The notes under the pieces: generated by a model
Seen by the model: the letters and a program-made list of their open reading frames with translations, nothing else
Database searches by the model: none
Told to the model about the DNA's origin: nothing
Position numbers and translations under genes: made by a program
Source of the DNA: Pseudonocardiaceae bacterium
Lineage (GTDB): Bacteria; Actinomycetota; Actinomycetes; Mycobacteriales; Pseudonocardiaceae
Assembly (NCBI GenBank): GCA_025924655.1
Contig: JAICHZ010000004.1
Location: forward strand, 1-34,734
DNA length: 34,734 nt
Direction of reading: 5' to 3'
Shown here: positions 1-8,416 of the stretch, piece by piece
Layout: every line of letters starts with the position of its first letter
Numbering within the stretch: position 1 is the first letter of the stretch

Positions 1-893
1 TAGTCGTCGGCGACCCCCCAGGTCTGTTGCATCATCACCGGTGCCAGCCGCCCGTTCGTCTCACACGCGACATGCGCGAAACCCAACCCGTGCCCGACCT
101 CGTGGTTGACCGCGTACTGCTGGTACTGCACCACGTTGCCTTGGAAAGCCACCGCTCCCCGCGCCCAGCGGGCGGTGTTGATCACTACCCGGTGATCTGC
201 TGGCCGCCAGCAGGACGCGTCGAAGGGAATCTGGAAGCCGCAGAGCCGCCGGGTGGTCTGTTGCGAGGTGAGGCTGATCCGCAGGGTCGCCGCCCGGCCG
301 TCATCGATGCGCTGGAAGCGGTAGCGCCCGCTGCCGATCCAGCTCTTGGGGTTGCGCAGCGTGCTGTCCACGGTGGCAGCGAAGCCCGCCGGACCGCCCT
401 CGAGATCGACCCCATCCTCGATCTCGACGGTGTAAGTGAATAACCGGCCCGCCCCGAAGGGCGCACCGGCGCCGGGAATCACCCGCCACGTGCCGGCACC
501 TTGCATCGCGAACGGGCCGCCACCCGGCAGCTCGGCGGAGGCCTTGACCGCCGCGAAACCGGGGCTGAACACCGGGTTGGGGATCAGCGGATCACCTGCT
601 GAGCCGGCCGTACCGGCGTGGTCCGACAGTGACAGCAGTGGCGATCTGACCGCGTCGAGCACCGCTAACACGGTGAGCACCACCAGGATCGGCAGCGCAT
701 AGACCCGCCAGCCGTAGGTGGCGACCGCCCGGGCCAGGCGCCTGGAGCCGGCACTACCGTGCCGTGGCACCAGCTGAGGTTCTGGATCCCACGACGCGGC
801 CAGCGGCTCTTCATCAGCAATGCGCAAGTCCACATACCGCTCGGGGCGTCGAGCTGAGACCCACTCAGGCTCGACTGGCGGCGGGCGGATCAC
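1..893 (-). CDS. DUF3152 domain protein, membrane-anchored putative zinc metalloprotease; C-terminus cut by window edge
   Basis: Reverse-strand reading gives ...QYAVNHEVGHGLGFAHVACETNGRLAPVMMQQTWGV..., containing HExGHxxGxxH. N-terminal part has a hydrophobic segment (VYALPILVVLTVLAVLDAV). GTG start at 893 proposed (MIRPPPVEPEWVSARRPERYVDLR); 833 is an alternative. Confidence 0.75.
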   Translation of the reverse strand, partial: MIRPPPVEPEWVSARRPERYVDLRIADEEPLAASWDPEPQLVPRHGSAGSRRLARAVATYGWRVYALPILVVLTVLAVLDAVRSPLLSLSDHAGTAGSAGDPLIPNPVFSPGFAAVKASAELPGGGPFAMQGAGTWRVIPGAGAPFGAGRLFTYTVEIEDGVDLEGGPAGFAATVDSTLRNPKSWIGSGRYRFQRIDDGRAATLRISLTSQQTTRRLCGFQIPFDASCWRPADHRVVINTARWARGAVAFQGNVVQYQQYAVNHEVGHGLGFAHVACETNGRLAPVMMQQTWGVADD

Positions 894-932
894 CGCGCAA
901 GGATCGCACAGCCACCCGCAGTACTGCGCACA

Positions 933-1889
933 TCACCACACCGCCCGATCCACCGCGTCGATCATGCCGAGCATCGCCCGAGCGACCGCGTTGGGCTGCT
1001 CCATCTGCGGCAGGTGCCCGGTGCGCGGCAACACGAGCAGCCGCCCCCGCGGCAGCGCCGCCGCCGTGCGCGGGGCCTTTCGCACGGTCACCAACTTGTC
1101 CGCAGCGCCCCATATCACCAGCGCGGGCGCATGCGCCTCGGCTGCGACCAACCACAGCGACCTGGACCGGGGCATCAGCCAGGACCGCGCGAGCTGCTGG
1201 GTGGATCGGCGCAGTGCCGCCACCGCCCAGGTCAGCGCAACTCGTTCAACGCACTCTGCGACAGCCTCGGCCCGCCGCGCCGACGCGACCACCGACGGAT
1301 CGACGAAGCACAGCCGCAGCACCCGCTCGACCTGCTCCTCGGGCGACACGTCGATCAATATCCGGCGGATCCAGTCGCCGACGACGGGCAGCATGGTCAG
1401 CGCCACCCGCGGGTCCGACAGCCGGCGCGGATCCATCCGCAGATCAGGCATGGCGGGCGCGAGCAAGGTGAGGGTACGAACCAAGTGCGGACGTCGAGCA
1501 GCGATGAGCAAGGCCACTACCCCGCCTAGGGAGTTGCCGACCAAGTGCACCGAGCCGTGACCCAGTCCAGCGAGGAAGGTGGCGATCACCTCGGCGTGCG
1601 AGTCCGGGGCGTAGTCGAACCCACCCGGTGGCGCACTGCGACCGAAGCCCGGTAGGTCAATGGCCATTCCCGGGAACCGGATGCCGACCAGGCCCGCGAG
1701 ATCGGTGAAGTTAGTGGACGAACCGCCCAGCCCATGTAAGTAGACGGCGAGCTCAGCTCGCTCCGGACCGGGTGTGTGGCGAACATGGAGCGTCACGCCG
1801 CCGCTGCGGTGGGTTTCGCCCGGCCAGGGTGGGTGGGCGGAATGCGACTGCGGCAGCGGCCCGGGGTACAACGGGATTCGGGTGAGCAT
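933..1889 (-). CDS. alpha/beta hydrolase
   Basis: YLHGLGGSS oxyanion region, GNSLGG nucleophile elbow, C-terminal GHLPQMEQP; start chosen at ATG 1889 (MLTRIPLYPG), with TTG 1916 possible. Confidence 0.85.
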   Translation of the reverse strand: MLTRIPLYPGPLPQSHSAHPPWPGETHRSGGVTLHVRHTPGPERAELAVYLHGLGGSSTNFTDLAGLVGIRFPGMAIDLPGFGRSAPPGGFDYAPDSHAEVIATFLAGLGHGSVHLVGNSLGGVVALLIAARRPHLVRTLTLLAPAMPDLRMDPRRLSDPRVALTMLPVVGDWIRRILIDVSPEEQVERVLRLCFVDPSVVASARRAEAVAECVERVALTWAVAALRRSTQQLARSWLMPRSRSLWLVAAEAHAPALVIWGAADKLVTVRKAPRTAAALPRGRLLVLPRTGHLPQMEQPNAVARAMLGMIDAVDRAVW

Positions 1890-1953
1890 GGTTTCAACAT
1901 GGGTTTGACGAGCCAATTACCCGCTCCTGCCCTGGCGATGACATACCGGCGAG

Positions 1954-1959
1954 TAGGGT
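1954..1959 (+). promoter_or_regulatory. putative -10 box TAGGGT upstream of the fasR-like gene
   Basis: TANNNT hexamer about 30 nt upstream of the ATG, followed by GGGAGG/GGAGG Shine-Dalgarno candidates. Confidence 0.35.
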
Positions 1960-1991
1960 TTACCAGACCAGCCGGGAGGTGACGGAGGCCG

Positions 1992-2654
1992 ATGACCGAG
2001 ACGGCATCGAGCCGGGCGGATGCAGCGCCCCGAGGCGTGCGGATGTCCCGGGACGAGCGACGCGCTCAACTGCTCGCGGCAGCAACGGACGTCTTTGTCA
2101 CCAACGGCTATCACGCCACCGTCATGGACGACATCGCCGAGCGCGCCGGCGTCAGCAAGCCCGTGCTCTACCAGCACTTCCCGGGAAAACTTGAGCTGTA
2201 CCTGGCGCTGTTAGAGCGCCACACCGACGAACTCGTGCGCCGGGTCCAGGGCGCCATCGAGGAGACCCCCGACAACAGGCAGCGAGTCCGCAACGCTGTC
2301 GAGGCCTACTTCGACTTCGTCGACGGTGACGATCAGGCGTTCCGGCTAGTCTTCGAGTCCGATCTGCGAAACCAGCCGCCGGTGCAGGCGGTCGTGGAAC
2401 GTACGTACACCGCCTGCGTGCGGACCATCGCGCAGGCCGTGGCAGCCGATGCTGGACTGGACGCCGATCGCGCCTGGCTGGTCGCGGTCGGCGTCGTTGG
2501 GATCAGCGAGCACAGCGCCCGCTATTGGCTCACTCGCCAACACGAGGTGCCCAAGGCAGAAGCTGTCGCCCTCACCGCCTCCCTAGCCTGGAAAGGCCTC
2601 GCCGGCTTCCCCCTCCAGGCGCCTCCGGCTGAGCGGGTCGAGCCCTGGTCGTGA
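1992..2654 (+). CDS. fasR: TetR-family regulator, likely FasR (Rv3208)-type
   Basis: N-terminal HTH (MDDIAERAGVSKPVLYQHFPGKLELY), FRLVFESDL ligand-domain motif, gene neighbourhood. Orthology is from memory. Confidence 0.65.
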   Translation: MTETASSRADAAPRGVRMSRDERRAQLLAAATDVFVTNGYHATVMDDIAERAGVSKPVLYQHFPGKLELYLALLERHTDELVRRVQGAIEETPDNRQRVRNAVEAYFDFVDGDDQAFRLVFESDLRNQPPVQAVVERTYTACVRTIAQAVAADAGLDADRAWLVAVGVVGISEHSARYWLTRQHEVPKAEAVALTASLAWKGLAGFPLQAPPAERVEPWS

Positions 2655-2711
2655 ACTCGACAGCGCGCACGTTTCGTCCGCCGGAAATGTCGGTACCGTC
2701 GAGTTCACGAC
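2648..2711. terminator. bidirectional terminator-like inverted repeat between convergent genes
   Basis: gtcgtgaactcgac (2648-2661) / gtcgagttcacgac (2698-2711), 14-bp perfect arms; both stop codons lie in the arms. Confidence 0.7.
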
Positions 2712-3841
2712 GTTGACCGCGGCAGGTGGCCTGCTGCGTAGGTATGGCTGGCGCGAACGATTCCGGTGACGGTGTCCAGTTCCGTGGTGTCGCGGGGGCC
2801 GAAGATCATGACCATGCCGGCAGCCAGCCGGATACCGGCCAGCGGGTGGGCTGCCCCCCAGCCCTTGGTCAAGGCTTCGTGGGCCAGCGGGATCGGCAGC
2901 ACGAGGTGGAGGCTGCCGTCGCGACTGGGGTGCAGGTGGGCGAACTCCCCAACATCGGCAACGATGAACGCCTCATCCGGCCCGCGGGCACCGTTAGGTG
3001 ACAGTCCGCAGGGAGGCAGCAGAAAGGCCCTCGCGCCCGGGACCGAAACTGCGCTGGGCGCCGTCACGACACCATCCAGCTCGGTAATCCGCCCGAACAG
3101 CGCCTCCTGCAACTCGATCGGGGCGTTCTGCGACTCCTGCTGCTGCGGCGTGGTGACGCTGACCTCAGGTGAGTCGCCGGGCCGCATCGGCAGCCGGCCA
3201 TCCGGAAACGTCGGCCAGCACGGCTGCTCGGCGACCGGACTGCCCGCCGTCTCGGCATGTCGTTGCAGGTAACCCAGTCGCGCTTCGATCCATCCCGCCA
3301 GTTCGGACACCGTCTTCGTGGTGAGCTCATGCCCGGTCGGCGCCCGCTGTGCCCACAGCGGCGACCCACTTTCACGCACCAGGTAGTCCCACGTCCGGCG
3401 CTGCAGCTCGGCCGGGAGCACGGTGTCATGCACGCCGTGGGTCACAGAGACCGGTAGCCCGACCAGCCTGCCGCGCGTCACCGGCAGGCCCGCGTCAAAC
3501 GGCAGCGTGCCGTACAACAACGCGGCCGCAGCGAAGCGTGTCGGATCGGCCAGCAGCAGCCCGCCGGCGAATGTCGCGCCGCTGCCGAAACCGACGAGTA
3601 CTACCGGCACCTGCGGCGCGGCCTGATCGTCGAGCCAGCCGCGAAAGGAGGCGAAGCTGTGCTCCGACGGCGGCAGCGGGACCCGAACCGAGGCGTAGCC
3701 GGCTCCGACGGGTAGCAGTGGCGCGAACGCCGCCAGATTCTTCTCGGTCGCGTCCCCGGGGCCCTGGAGTAGGACGATCAGCGGGGCAGCCGGGTCATGC
3801 GAACCCCACCGGATGGCCACTGGGTCGTCAAGCCCGGTCAT
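2705..3841 (-). CDS. fusion: N-terminal carboxylesterase/phospholipase-like alpha/beta hydrolase + C-terminal luciferase-like (DUF5519) domain
   Basis: N-term LIVLLQGPGDATEKN...VLVGFGSGATFAGGLLLADP...VTHGVHDTVLP; C-term EFAHLHPSRDGSLHLVLP...KGWGAAHPLA...MVMIFGPRDTTELDTV. ATG at 3841 overlaps the upstream stop (ATGA). Confidence 0.7.
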   Translation of the reverse strand: MTGLDDPVAIRWGSHDPAAPLIVLLQGPGDATEKNLAAFAPLLPVGAGYASVRVPLPPSEHSFASFRGWLDDQAAPQVPVVLVGFGSGATFAGGLLLADPTRFAAAALLYGTLPFDAGLPVTRGRLVGLPVSVTHGVHDTVLPAELQRRTWDYLVRESGSPLWAQRAPTGHELTTKTVSELAGWIEARLGYLQRHAETAGSPVAEQPCWPTFPDGRLPMRPGDSPEVSVTTPQQQESQNAPIELQEALFGRITELDGVVTAPSAVSVPGARAFLLPPCGLSPNGARGPDEAFIVADVGEFAHLHPSRDGSLHLVLPIPLAHEALTKGWGAAHPLAGIRLAAGMVMIFGPRDTTELDTVTGIVRASHTYAAGHLPRSTS

Positions 3842-4320
3842 GCCGTGCTCACCCCACTCCATCGGGACAGCTCGGCCGGTAGATCCAGCCGGTCGACCGG
3901 AGCGGCCGACTCGTAATCTCCCCAATCCTCGCGCGGCAGCAACCACATGATCTCGAACTCGTTGCCGTCGGGATCGGCACCGTAAAGACTCTTGGTGGCC
4001 CCGTGGCTGGATTCGCCGCCGAACGCGCCTGCACCGAGGAGCACCTCGCGGGCCGCGGCCAACTCGTCGATGGTGTCGACCTGCCAGGCTAGGTGGTAGA
4101 GCCCGATATGCCCGTGCGGCGGACGGGATGCCTCCGAACCGAGCCCGAACAATCCCAGGTCGTGATGATTGTCCGAGCCGCTGGCGCGCAGGAACGCAGC
4201 GTTGGCGCGAGGCTCCCGGGCGATCACCTTCATCCCCAGCACGGTGCAGTAGAACTGCACTGCTCGATCCAAGTCGCTGACGAACAGCACTGCGTGGTTG
4301 AGCCGACGAACCGCGATCAT
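3838..4320 (-). CDS. VOC (glyoxalase/dioxygenase) family protein
   Basis: LNHAVLFVSDLDRAVQFYCTVLGMKV ... LYGADPDGNEFEIMW; start at 4320 preceded by GGAGGAGG. Confidence 0.88.
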   Translation of the reverse strand: MIAVRRLNHAVLFVSDLDRAVQFYCTVLGMKVIAREPRANAAFLRASGSDNHHDLGLFGLGSEASRPPHGHIGLYHLAWQVDTIDELAAAREVLLGAGAFGGESSHGATKSLYGADPDGNEFEIMWLLPREDWGDYESAAPVDRLDLPAELSRWSGVSTA

Positions 4321-4358
4321 CGCAGCCTCCTCCAACGGTCCATGACCAATCCTGGCCG

Positions 4359-5645
4359 CTACGCCTGGGCGGGCACCAGCAGGGTGAAGGTGGGCGGAGC
4401 GGGCCGGGTCAGCCGGAGCCTGCCGCCTTCGGCTTCGGCCAGGCTGCGGGCCAGTGCGAGGCCGATGCCGTGCCCGTCAGCCAGCCGCGATCGGCGGGTG
4501 AACAGTTCCGGTTCGGGAGCCGTGATGCCGGTGCCCTCGTCAGACACGTCGATGGCCAGCGCGTCAGCGGCATTGCGCACCGCCACGGACACGGTGCCCG
4601 AGCCGTGGGTGGCAGCGTTGTCCAACAGCACCGTGAGCACCTGCCGCACGGCCGCGGTCGAGGCGAGTGACACCGGGGCCAGCGGATCCACCGCCACGTG
4701 CAGCGCACGGTCCTGGGCGGCCAGCCGGTCATGCCAGCCGGCTTCGATCTCGTCGAGCAGCACCGGTAGATCCAGTGGCGTGGCGTTGGAGCTGCGGGTG
4801 TCCCGCGCCAACGCAAGCAGCTCCTCGATGGTCTGCTCCAGCCGGTCCGCGGCAGCGATCCCGTCGGTGATGGCGTGCCGAAGGTCCTGACCTGGATGCT
4901 CCATCGCCGCCTCGAGCCGCAGTCGCAACCCGGTCAGCGGAGTGCGGAGCTGGTGTGACGCATCAGCTGAGAACGAGCGTTCGCGGGCGAGCATTGCGTC
5001 CAAGCGCCCGGCGGTACTGTTCAATGCCGAGCCGACCGAGTCGATCTCAGGAATGGCCGCTGGTGTGGTCCGGACACTGAAGTCACCTTGACCGAGACGG
5101 CGGGCAGCCTCCGAAAGCTCCTCAAGCGGGCGGGCCAACCGGCGGGCCTGGCGCCGGGCGACCAACCAGACCATCCCGATCGCCAACCCCCCCAGGCCGA
5201 GCATTCCCAACCACACCAGTGCGACCTGCCGGTAGACGGCCATGACGGGGCTGGCGGCGCGCACCGCGCCGATCACATCGGTGTCATGGGTCACCGGCAC
5301 GGCCACGACGAGCTCGCCGTTGAGGTCCTTGTTGCTGATCTCACCGTGCAGAGCGGCGTATACCGCTGGGTCGCCGCCCTCGGGTCCGGTACCGAGTATG
5401 CGCAGGCCGCGGTCCACATAGACCGCGAGGTGCGTCCCGTCGTTCGGGTCGCGAAGGTCGGTCGGCATCTTGCCGCGGAGCACGTCTGCTGACACGGCGG
5501 CTGCGGCCGCATCTGCTCCGAGCAGCAGCTTTGTTCGTTCGTTGGACTTCGCATACTTCAACACCCCACCGGCCAAGGGCACCCCGAACAGGGCGATGGC
5601 CAGTACGGCGGCGAGCACGGCGAGGCCGACGATCCGGGTACGCAC
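4359..5645 (-). CDS. two-component sensor histidine kinase (HAMP + HisKA + HATPase_c)
   Basis: Two hydrophobic segments, FSADASHQLRTPLTGLRLRLE H-box, DNAATHGSGTVSV N-box, DEGTGI G-box. Confidence 0.93.
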   Translation of the reverse strand: MRTRIVGLAVLAAVLAIALFGVPLAGGVLKYAKSNERTKLLLGADAAAAAVSADVLRGKMPTDLRDPNDGTHLAVYVDRGLRILGTGPEGGDPAVYAALHGEISNKDLNGELVVAVPVTHDTDVIGAVRAASPVMAVYRQVALVWLGMLGLGGLAIGMVWLVARRQARRLARPLEELSEAARRLGQGDFSVRTTPAAIPEIDSVGSALNSTAGRLDAMLARERSFSADASHQLRTPLTGLRLRLEAAMEHPGQDLRHAITDGIAAADRLEQTIEELLALARDTRSSNATPLDLPVLLDEIEAGWHDRLAAQDRALHVAVDPLAPVSLASTAAVRQVLTVLLDNAATHGSGTVSVAVRNAADALAIDVSDEGTGITAPEPELFTRRSRLADGHGIGLALARSLAEAEGGRLRLTRPAPPTFTLLVPAQA

Positions 5646-5690
5646 GAGTCCCCTCTACCCACCGAGGCAAGGTCGTGACAATGCTATAGC

Positions 5691-5734
5691 TCGTGAGTGC
5701 GATTCGGTGCCAGAACACTGTTTGCCACTCACGA
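5691..5734. repeat. hairpin element, copy A
   Basis: tcgtgagtg / cactcacga arms (5691-5699 / 5726-5734); shares the 21-nt aacactgtttgccactcacga with copy B. Confidence 0.6.
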
Positions 5735-6430
5735 CCCCTTCGGGGCCTCCAGCCGGTAGCCGTGTCCTCGCAAGGTGGTGATCCGGGGAACCGAACCCAG
5801 TTGGGCCATCCCCGCTAGCTTGCGGCGCAGCGCGGCCACATGGACGTCGAGGGTCTTGGTCGGACCGAACCAGTTCTCGTCCCATACTTGCGCCATCAGC
5901 GTCTCCCGGCTGATCGCCACTTCCGGCGCTGCGGCGAGGCGGGCGAGCAGGTCGAACTCCTTGGCCCGCAGCGGCATCTCCGTTCCCGCGACGCTCGCCC
6001 GCCGGCTGCCCGTGTCCACCAGCAGGTCTCCCACCACGAGCATCGGTTGGGCTTCCGATGTCGCGGGCGCCACCCGTCGTAGATGGGCTCGGACCCGGGC
6101 CAGCAGCTCGGCCAGCCGCACCGGTTTGGTCAGGTAGTCGTCCGCGCCGGCCTCGAGACCGACCACGACATCCATCTCATCGGTCCGGGCGGTGAGAATC
6201 ACCAGCACCGCGGTGGGATTGCTCGCCCGCAACTGCCGGCACACTTCGACGCCGTCCAGGTCGGGCAGCCCGAGGTCCAGTAGCACCAGGTCGAAGTCCG
6301 TCCCGGCGGCCGCACGCAGCGCGTCCCGACCGGTGCGTTGCCAACCGACCTGGTGCCCGTGAGCGCGCAGGCTGGACTCAAGGACACTGCCGATGGTCTC
6401 GTCGTCCTCCACTACCAGCAGCCGAGACAT
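5729..6430 (-). CDS. OmpR/PhoB-family response regulator
   Basis: LLVVEDDETIG, LVLLDLGLPDLDG, ILTART, YLTKPV receiver motifs; winged-helix DVHVAALRRKL...RGHGYRLE. Confidence 0.95.
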   Translation of the reverse strand: MSRLLVVEDDETIGSVLESSLRAHGHQVGWQRTGRDALRAAAGTDFDLVLLDLGLPDLDGVEVCRQLRASNPTAVLVILTARTDEMDVVVGLEAGADDYLTKPVRLAELLARVRAHLRRVAPATSEAQPMLVVGDLLVDTGSRRASVAGTEMPLRAKEFDLLARLAAAPEVAISRETLMAQVWDENWFGPTKTLDVHVAALRRKLAGMAQLGSVPRITTLRGHGYRLEAPKGS

Positions 6431-6436
6431 CGCACG

Positions 6437-6442
6437 AGCCTA
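6437..6442 (-). promoter_or_regulatory. putative -10 TAGGCT of a leaderless response-regulator mRNA
   Basis: Minus strand TAGGCT-cgtgcg-ATG: hexamer exactly 6 nt from the start codon at 6430. Confidence 0.5.
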
Positions 6443-6502
6443 ATGGCTCACCCCGCAGGCAGTCGCTGGCCGTCGTGGACATCGCCTGCTCCCGCTCAAG
6501 GT

Positions 6503-6533
6503 GTTACCGGAAGTAACAGTTACCATGAGTAAC
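6503..6533. promoter_or_regulatory. tandem palindromic operator over the TetR start codon
   Basis: GTTACcggaaGTAACaGTTACcatgaGTAAC: four exact half-sites, arms and centre both dyad-symmetric. Confidence 0.65.
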
Positions 6534-7175
6534 ATGACGGATGACCCCGCTGCTGTCAAGCCTGTGCGCCGGTCACCGACTAGCCGCTCGGGCCATCGGG
6601 AGCAGCGCCGCGCGGTGCTGGTGCAGGCCGCGATGCGGGCAATCCGCCAGCACGGCCCCGATGTAGCGATGGACGACATCGCCGCCGAGGCCGGCGTGAG
6701 CAAACCGATCCTCTACCGGCATTTTCTCGACAAGGGCGATCTTTACATGGCGGTCAGCGAGACTGCCACCGAGCAGTTGCGGGCTGTCCTGCTGTCCGGC
6801 CTGAGCTCCGAGGTCGACCCGCGGACGCTGCTCCGGGTGATGATCGACGCCTACTTGACGTTCATCGAAAGTGAACCGGAGCTCTACCGCTTTGTGGTGC
6901 GCCGCTCGTTCCCCGACCGGCCATTGCCCCGGGATCCGGTCACGACCAATGCCGCACTGATCGCCGGGGCGCTGGCCACGATCTTCGCCGACCAACTACG
7001 CAGCCTGGGCCTGGACCCAGGAGGTGCGCAGACCTGGGCTCACGCCGGCGTGGGAATGGTGCAAGCAGCCGGTGACTGGTGGTTACAGGACCGCACGTTG
7101 TCCCGGGAACAACTACGGGACTACCTGCTGACGATGGCCTGGGGCGCACTGGATGCCGTCCTGAACAGCTCGTGA
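6525..7175 (+). CDS. TetR-family transcriptional regulator
   Basis: HTH MDDIAAEAGVSKPILYRHFLDKGDLY; start at ATG 6525 or 6534. Confidence 0.9.
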   Translation: MSNMTDDPAAVKPVRRSPTSRSGHREQRRAVLVQAAMRAIRQHGPDVAMDDIAAEAGVSKPILYRHFLDKGDLYMAVSETATEQLRAVLLSGLSSEVDPRTLLRVMIDAYLTFIESEPELYRFVVRRSFPDRPLPRDPVTTNAALIAGALATIFADQLRSLGLDPGGAQTWAHAGVGMVQAAGDWWLQDRTLSREQLRDYLLTMAWGALDAVLNSS

Positions 7176-7215
7176 GTGGCGTTGAGTGCTATAACACTGT
7201 TTGCCACTCACGAGC
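7168..7215. terminator. hairpin element, copy B; bidirectional terminator-like
   Basis: gctcgtgagtggc (7168-7180) / gccactcacgagc (7203-7215), 13-bp perfect arms containing both convergent stop codons. Confidence 0.65.
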
Positions 7216-7438
7216 CGACGGAGAAGCCGACTCGGCGGCTGTCTCCTGGCCCGATCTCGATGTAGGCGATTCTCGCGATCGGCACCATGTACCGGCGACC
7301 CTTGTCGTCGATCATGGTCAGCATTCCCTGAGTGTTCCGCATCGCCTCGACGATCAGCGCCTCCACCTCATCAGGCGAGTCCGCGGTAGACACCGTCAGC
7401 TCGCGAGGACTGTCCGCGACGCCAATCTTGACCTCCAC
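7208..7438 (-). CDS. DUF3107 family protein (Rv3208A/TB9.4-like)
   Basis: VEVKIGVADSPRELTVSTADSPDEVEALI...KGRRYMVPIARIAYIEIG; GTG start preceded by GGAGG. Confidence 0.85.
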   Translation of the reverse strand: MEVKIGVADSPRELTVSTADSPDEVEALIVEAMRNTQGMLTMIDDKGRRYMVPIARIAYIEIGPGDSRRVGFSVGS

Positions 7439-7502
7439 GCCAGAACCTCCACGGTGTGATCGAGCTGTGACACACCAGGCTAGTGGAGCCGTCCGCAAGC
7501 AC

Positions 7503-8168
7503 TCACCCCAGCCCGAGGGCAGCCATCCGACGACCGTGCAGAATCTCCACCCGGCGGACCAGGGTGGCCAGGCCAGCCGGGTCTCCGGAGCCGCAGACGA
7601 TGAGATCAGCCAGCGCGTGACGTTCTGCCACGACGTGCTGGGCATTGGTCACCGCCTCGCCGAGCAGCCGGCGACCCCACAGTGCCAACCGGTCGCGCGT
7701 GGTCCGGCTCTGCTCGCAGGCGCTGCGCACCTCGCGCTCGGCGAACGCCGAATGGCCGGTGTCGGCCAGGACCTCTTTGACCAGTGCAGCGGTGGCGTCG
7801 TCTAGCCAGCCACCCATCTCACCGTAGAAATCCGCCGCCAGGCCGTCCCCGACGTAGACCTTCACCAGCGACTCCAGCCAGGACCGGGGTGCCGTTGCGG
7901 CATGGAACGCTTCGATGCGCGCCACGAAGGGGCGCATCGCGTCGTCCACCGAGACACGCAAACCACGTAGATGGCTCTCGAGCTGCCGGAAGTGCCCGAT
8001 CTCAGCAGCCGCCATGCTGGCCATCGCCATCCTGCCGCTCAGTGTGGGCGCACGGCGGGCGTCCTGCGCGAGCCGATCGAAAGCTGACAGCTCTCCGCAG
8101 GCGAGGACCCCCAACAGGTCGACGATGCCCGCACGCGCCACATCCACGGCGCGAGCGTAGTGCTGCAT
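7503..8168 (-). CDS. ferritin-like protein (MiaE_2-like)
   Basis: [51 protein letters not shown] helical di-iron-like pattern; located next to the helicase as in mycobacteria. Confidence 0.7.
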   Translation of the reverse strand: MQHYARAVDVARAGIVDLLGVLACGELSAFDRLAQDARRAPTLSGRMAMASMAAAEIGHFRQLESHLRGLRVSVDDAMRPFVARIEAFHAATAPRSWLESLVKVYVGDGLAADFYGEMGGWLDDATAALVKEVLADTGHSAFAEREVRSACEQSRTTRDRLALWGRRLLGEAVTNAQHVVAERHALADLIVCGSGDPAGLATLVRRVEILHGRRMAALGLG

Positions 8169-8214
8169 TGTTGGAGTGTGCGGTGTCACGCGCACAGTTG
8201 ACGTGGTTGAGGGG

Positions 8215-8220
8215 TATGAT
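8215..8220 (+). promoter_or_regulatory. putative -10 TATGAT for the DEAD-box helicase
   Basis: GGGTATGAT in the divergent intergenic region; implies a leader of about 190 nt. Confidence 0.35.
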
Positions 8221-8416
8221 GTGTGCACAGGGCGTGACCCGACCCGGTGATAAAATCCCGTGGCCACGCGTCCCGCTCGGCGGTACACGCCGCCGAGCGC
8301 ATGAAATTGAGCGCGGACCTGATGTATTCGTTCCCGGTTCTGCTGCGCCGTCCGGCGGCGCGGAGCTGGTCGAGCGAGACGGCGGTGGACGCGCCAGTAC
8401 GAGAGAGGCGAGCACA

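Noticed and set aside
764-1560. Plus-strand ORFs of 235 and 246 aa
   Set aside because: Low-complexity, antisense to the alpha/beta hydrolase and DUF3152 genes.
8198-8220. TTGACG (8198) paired with TATGAT (8215) as a full sigma-70 promoter
   Set aside because: Spacing is 11 nt, too short for -35/-10; kept only the -10 candidate.
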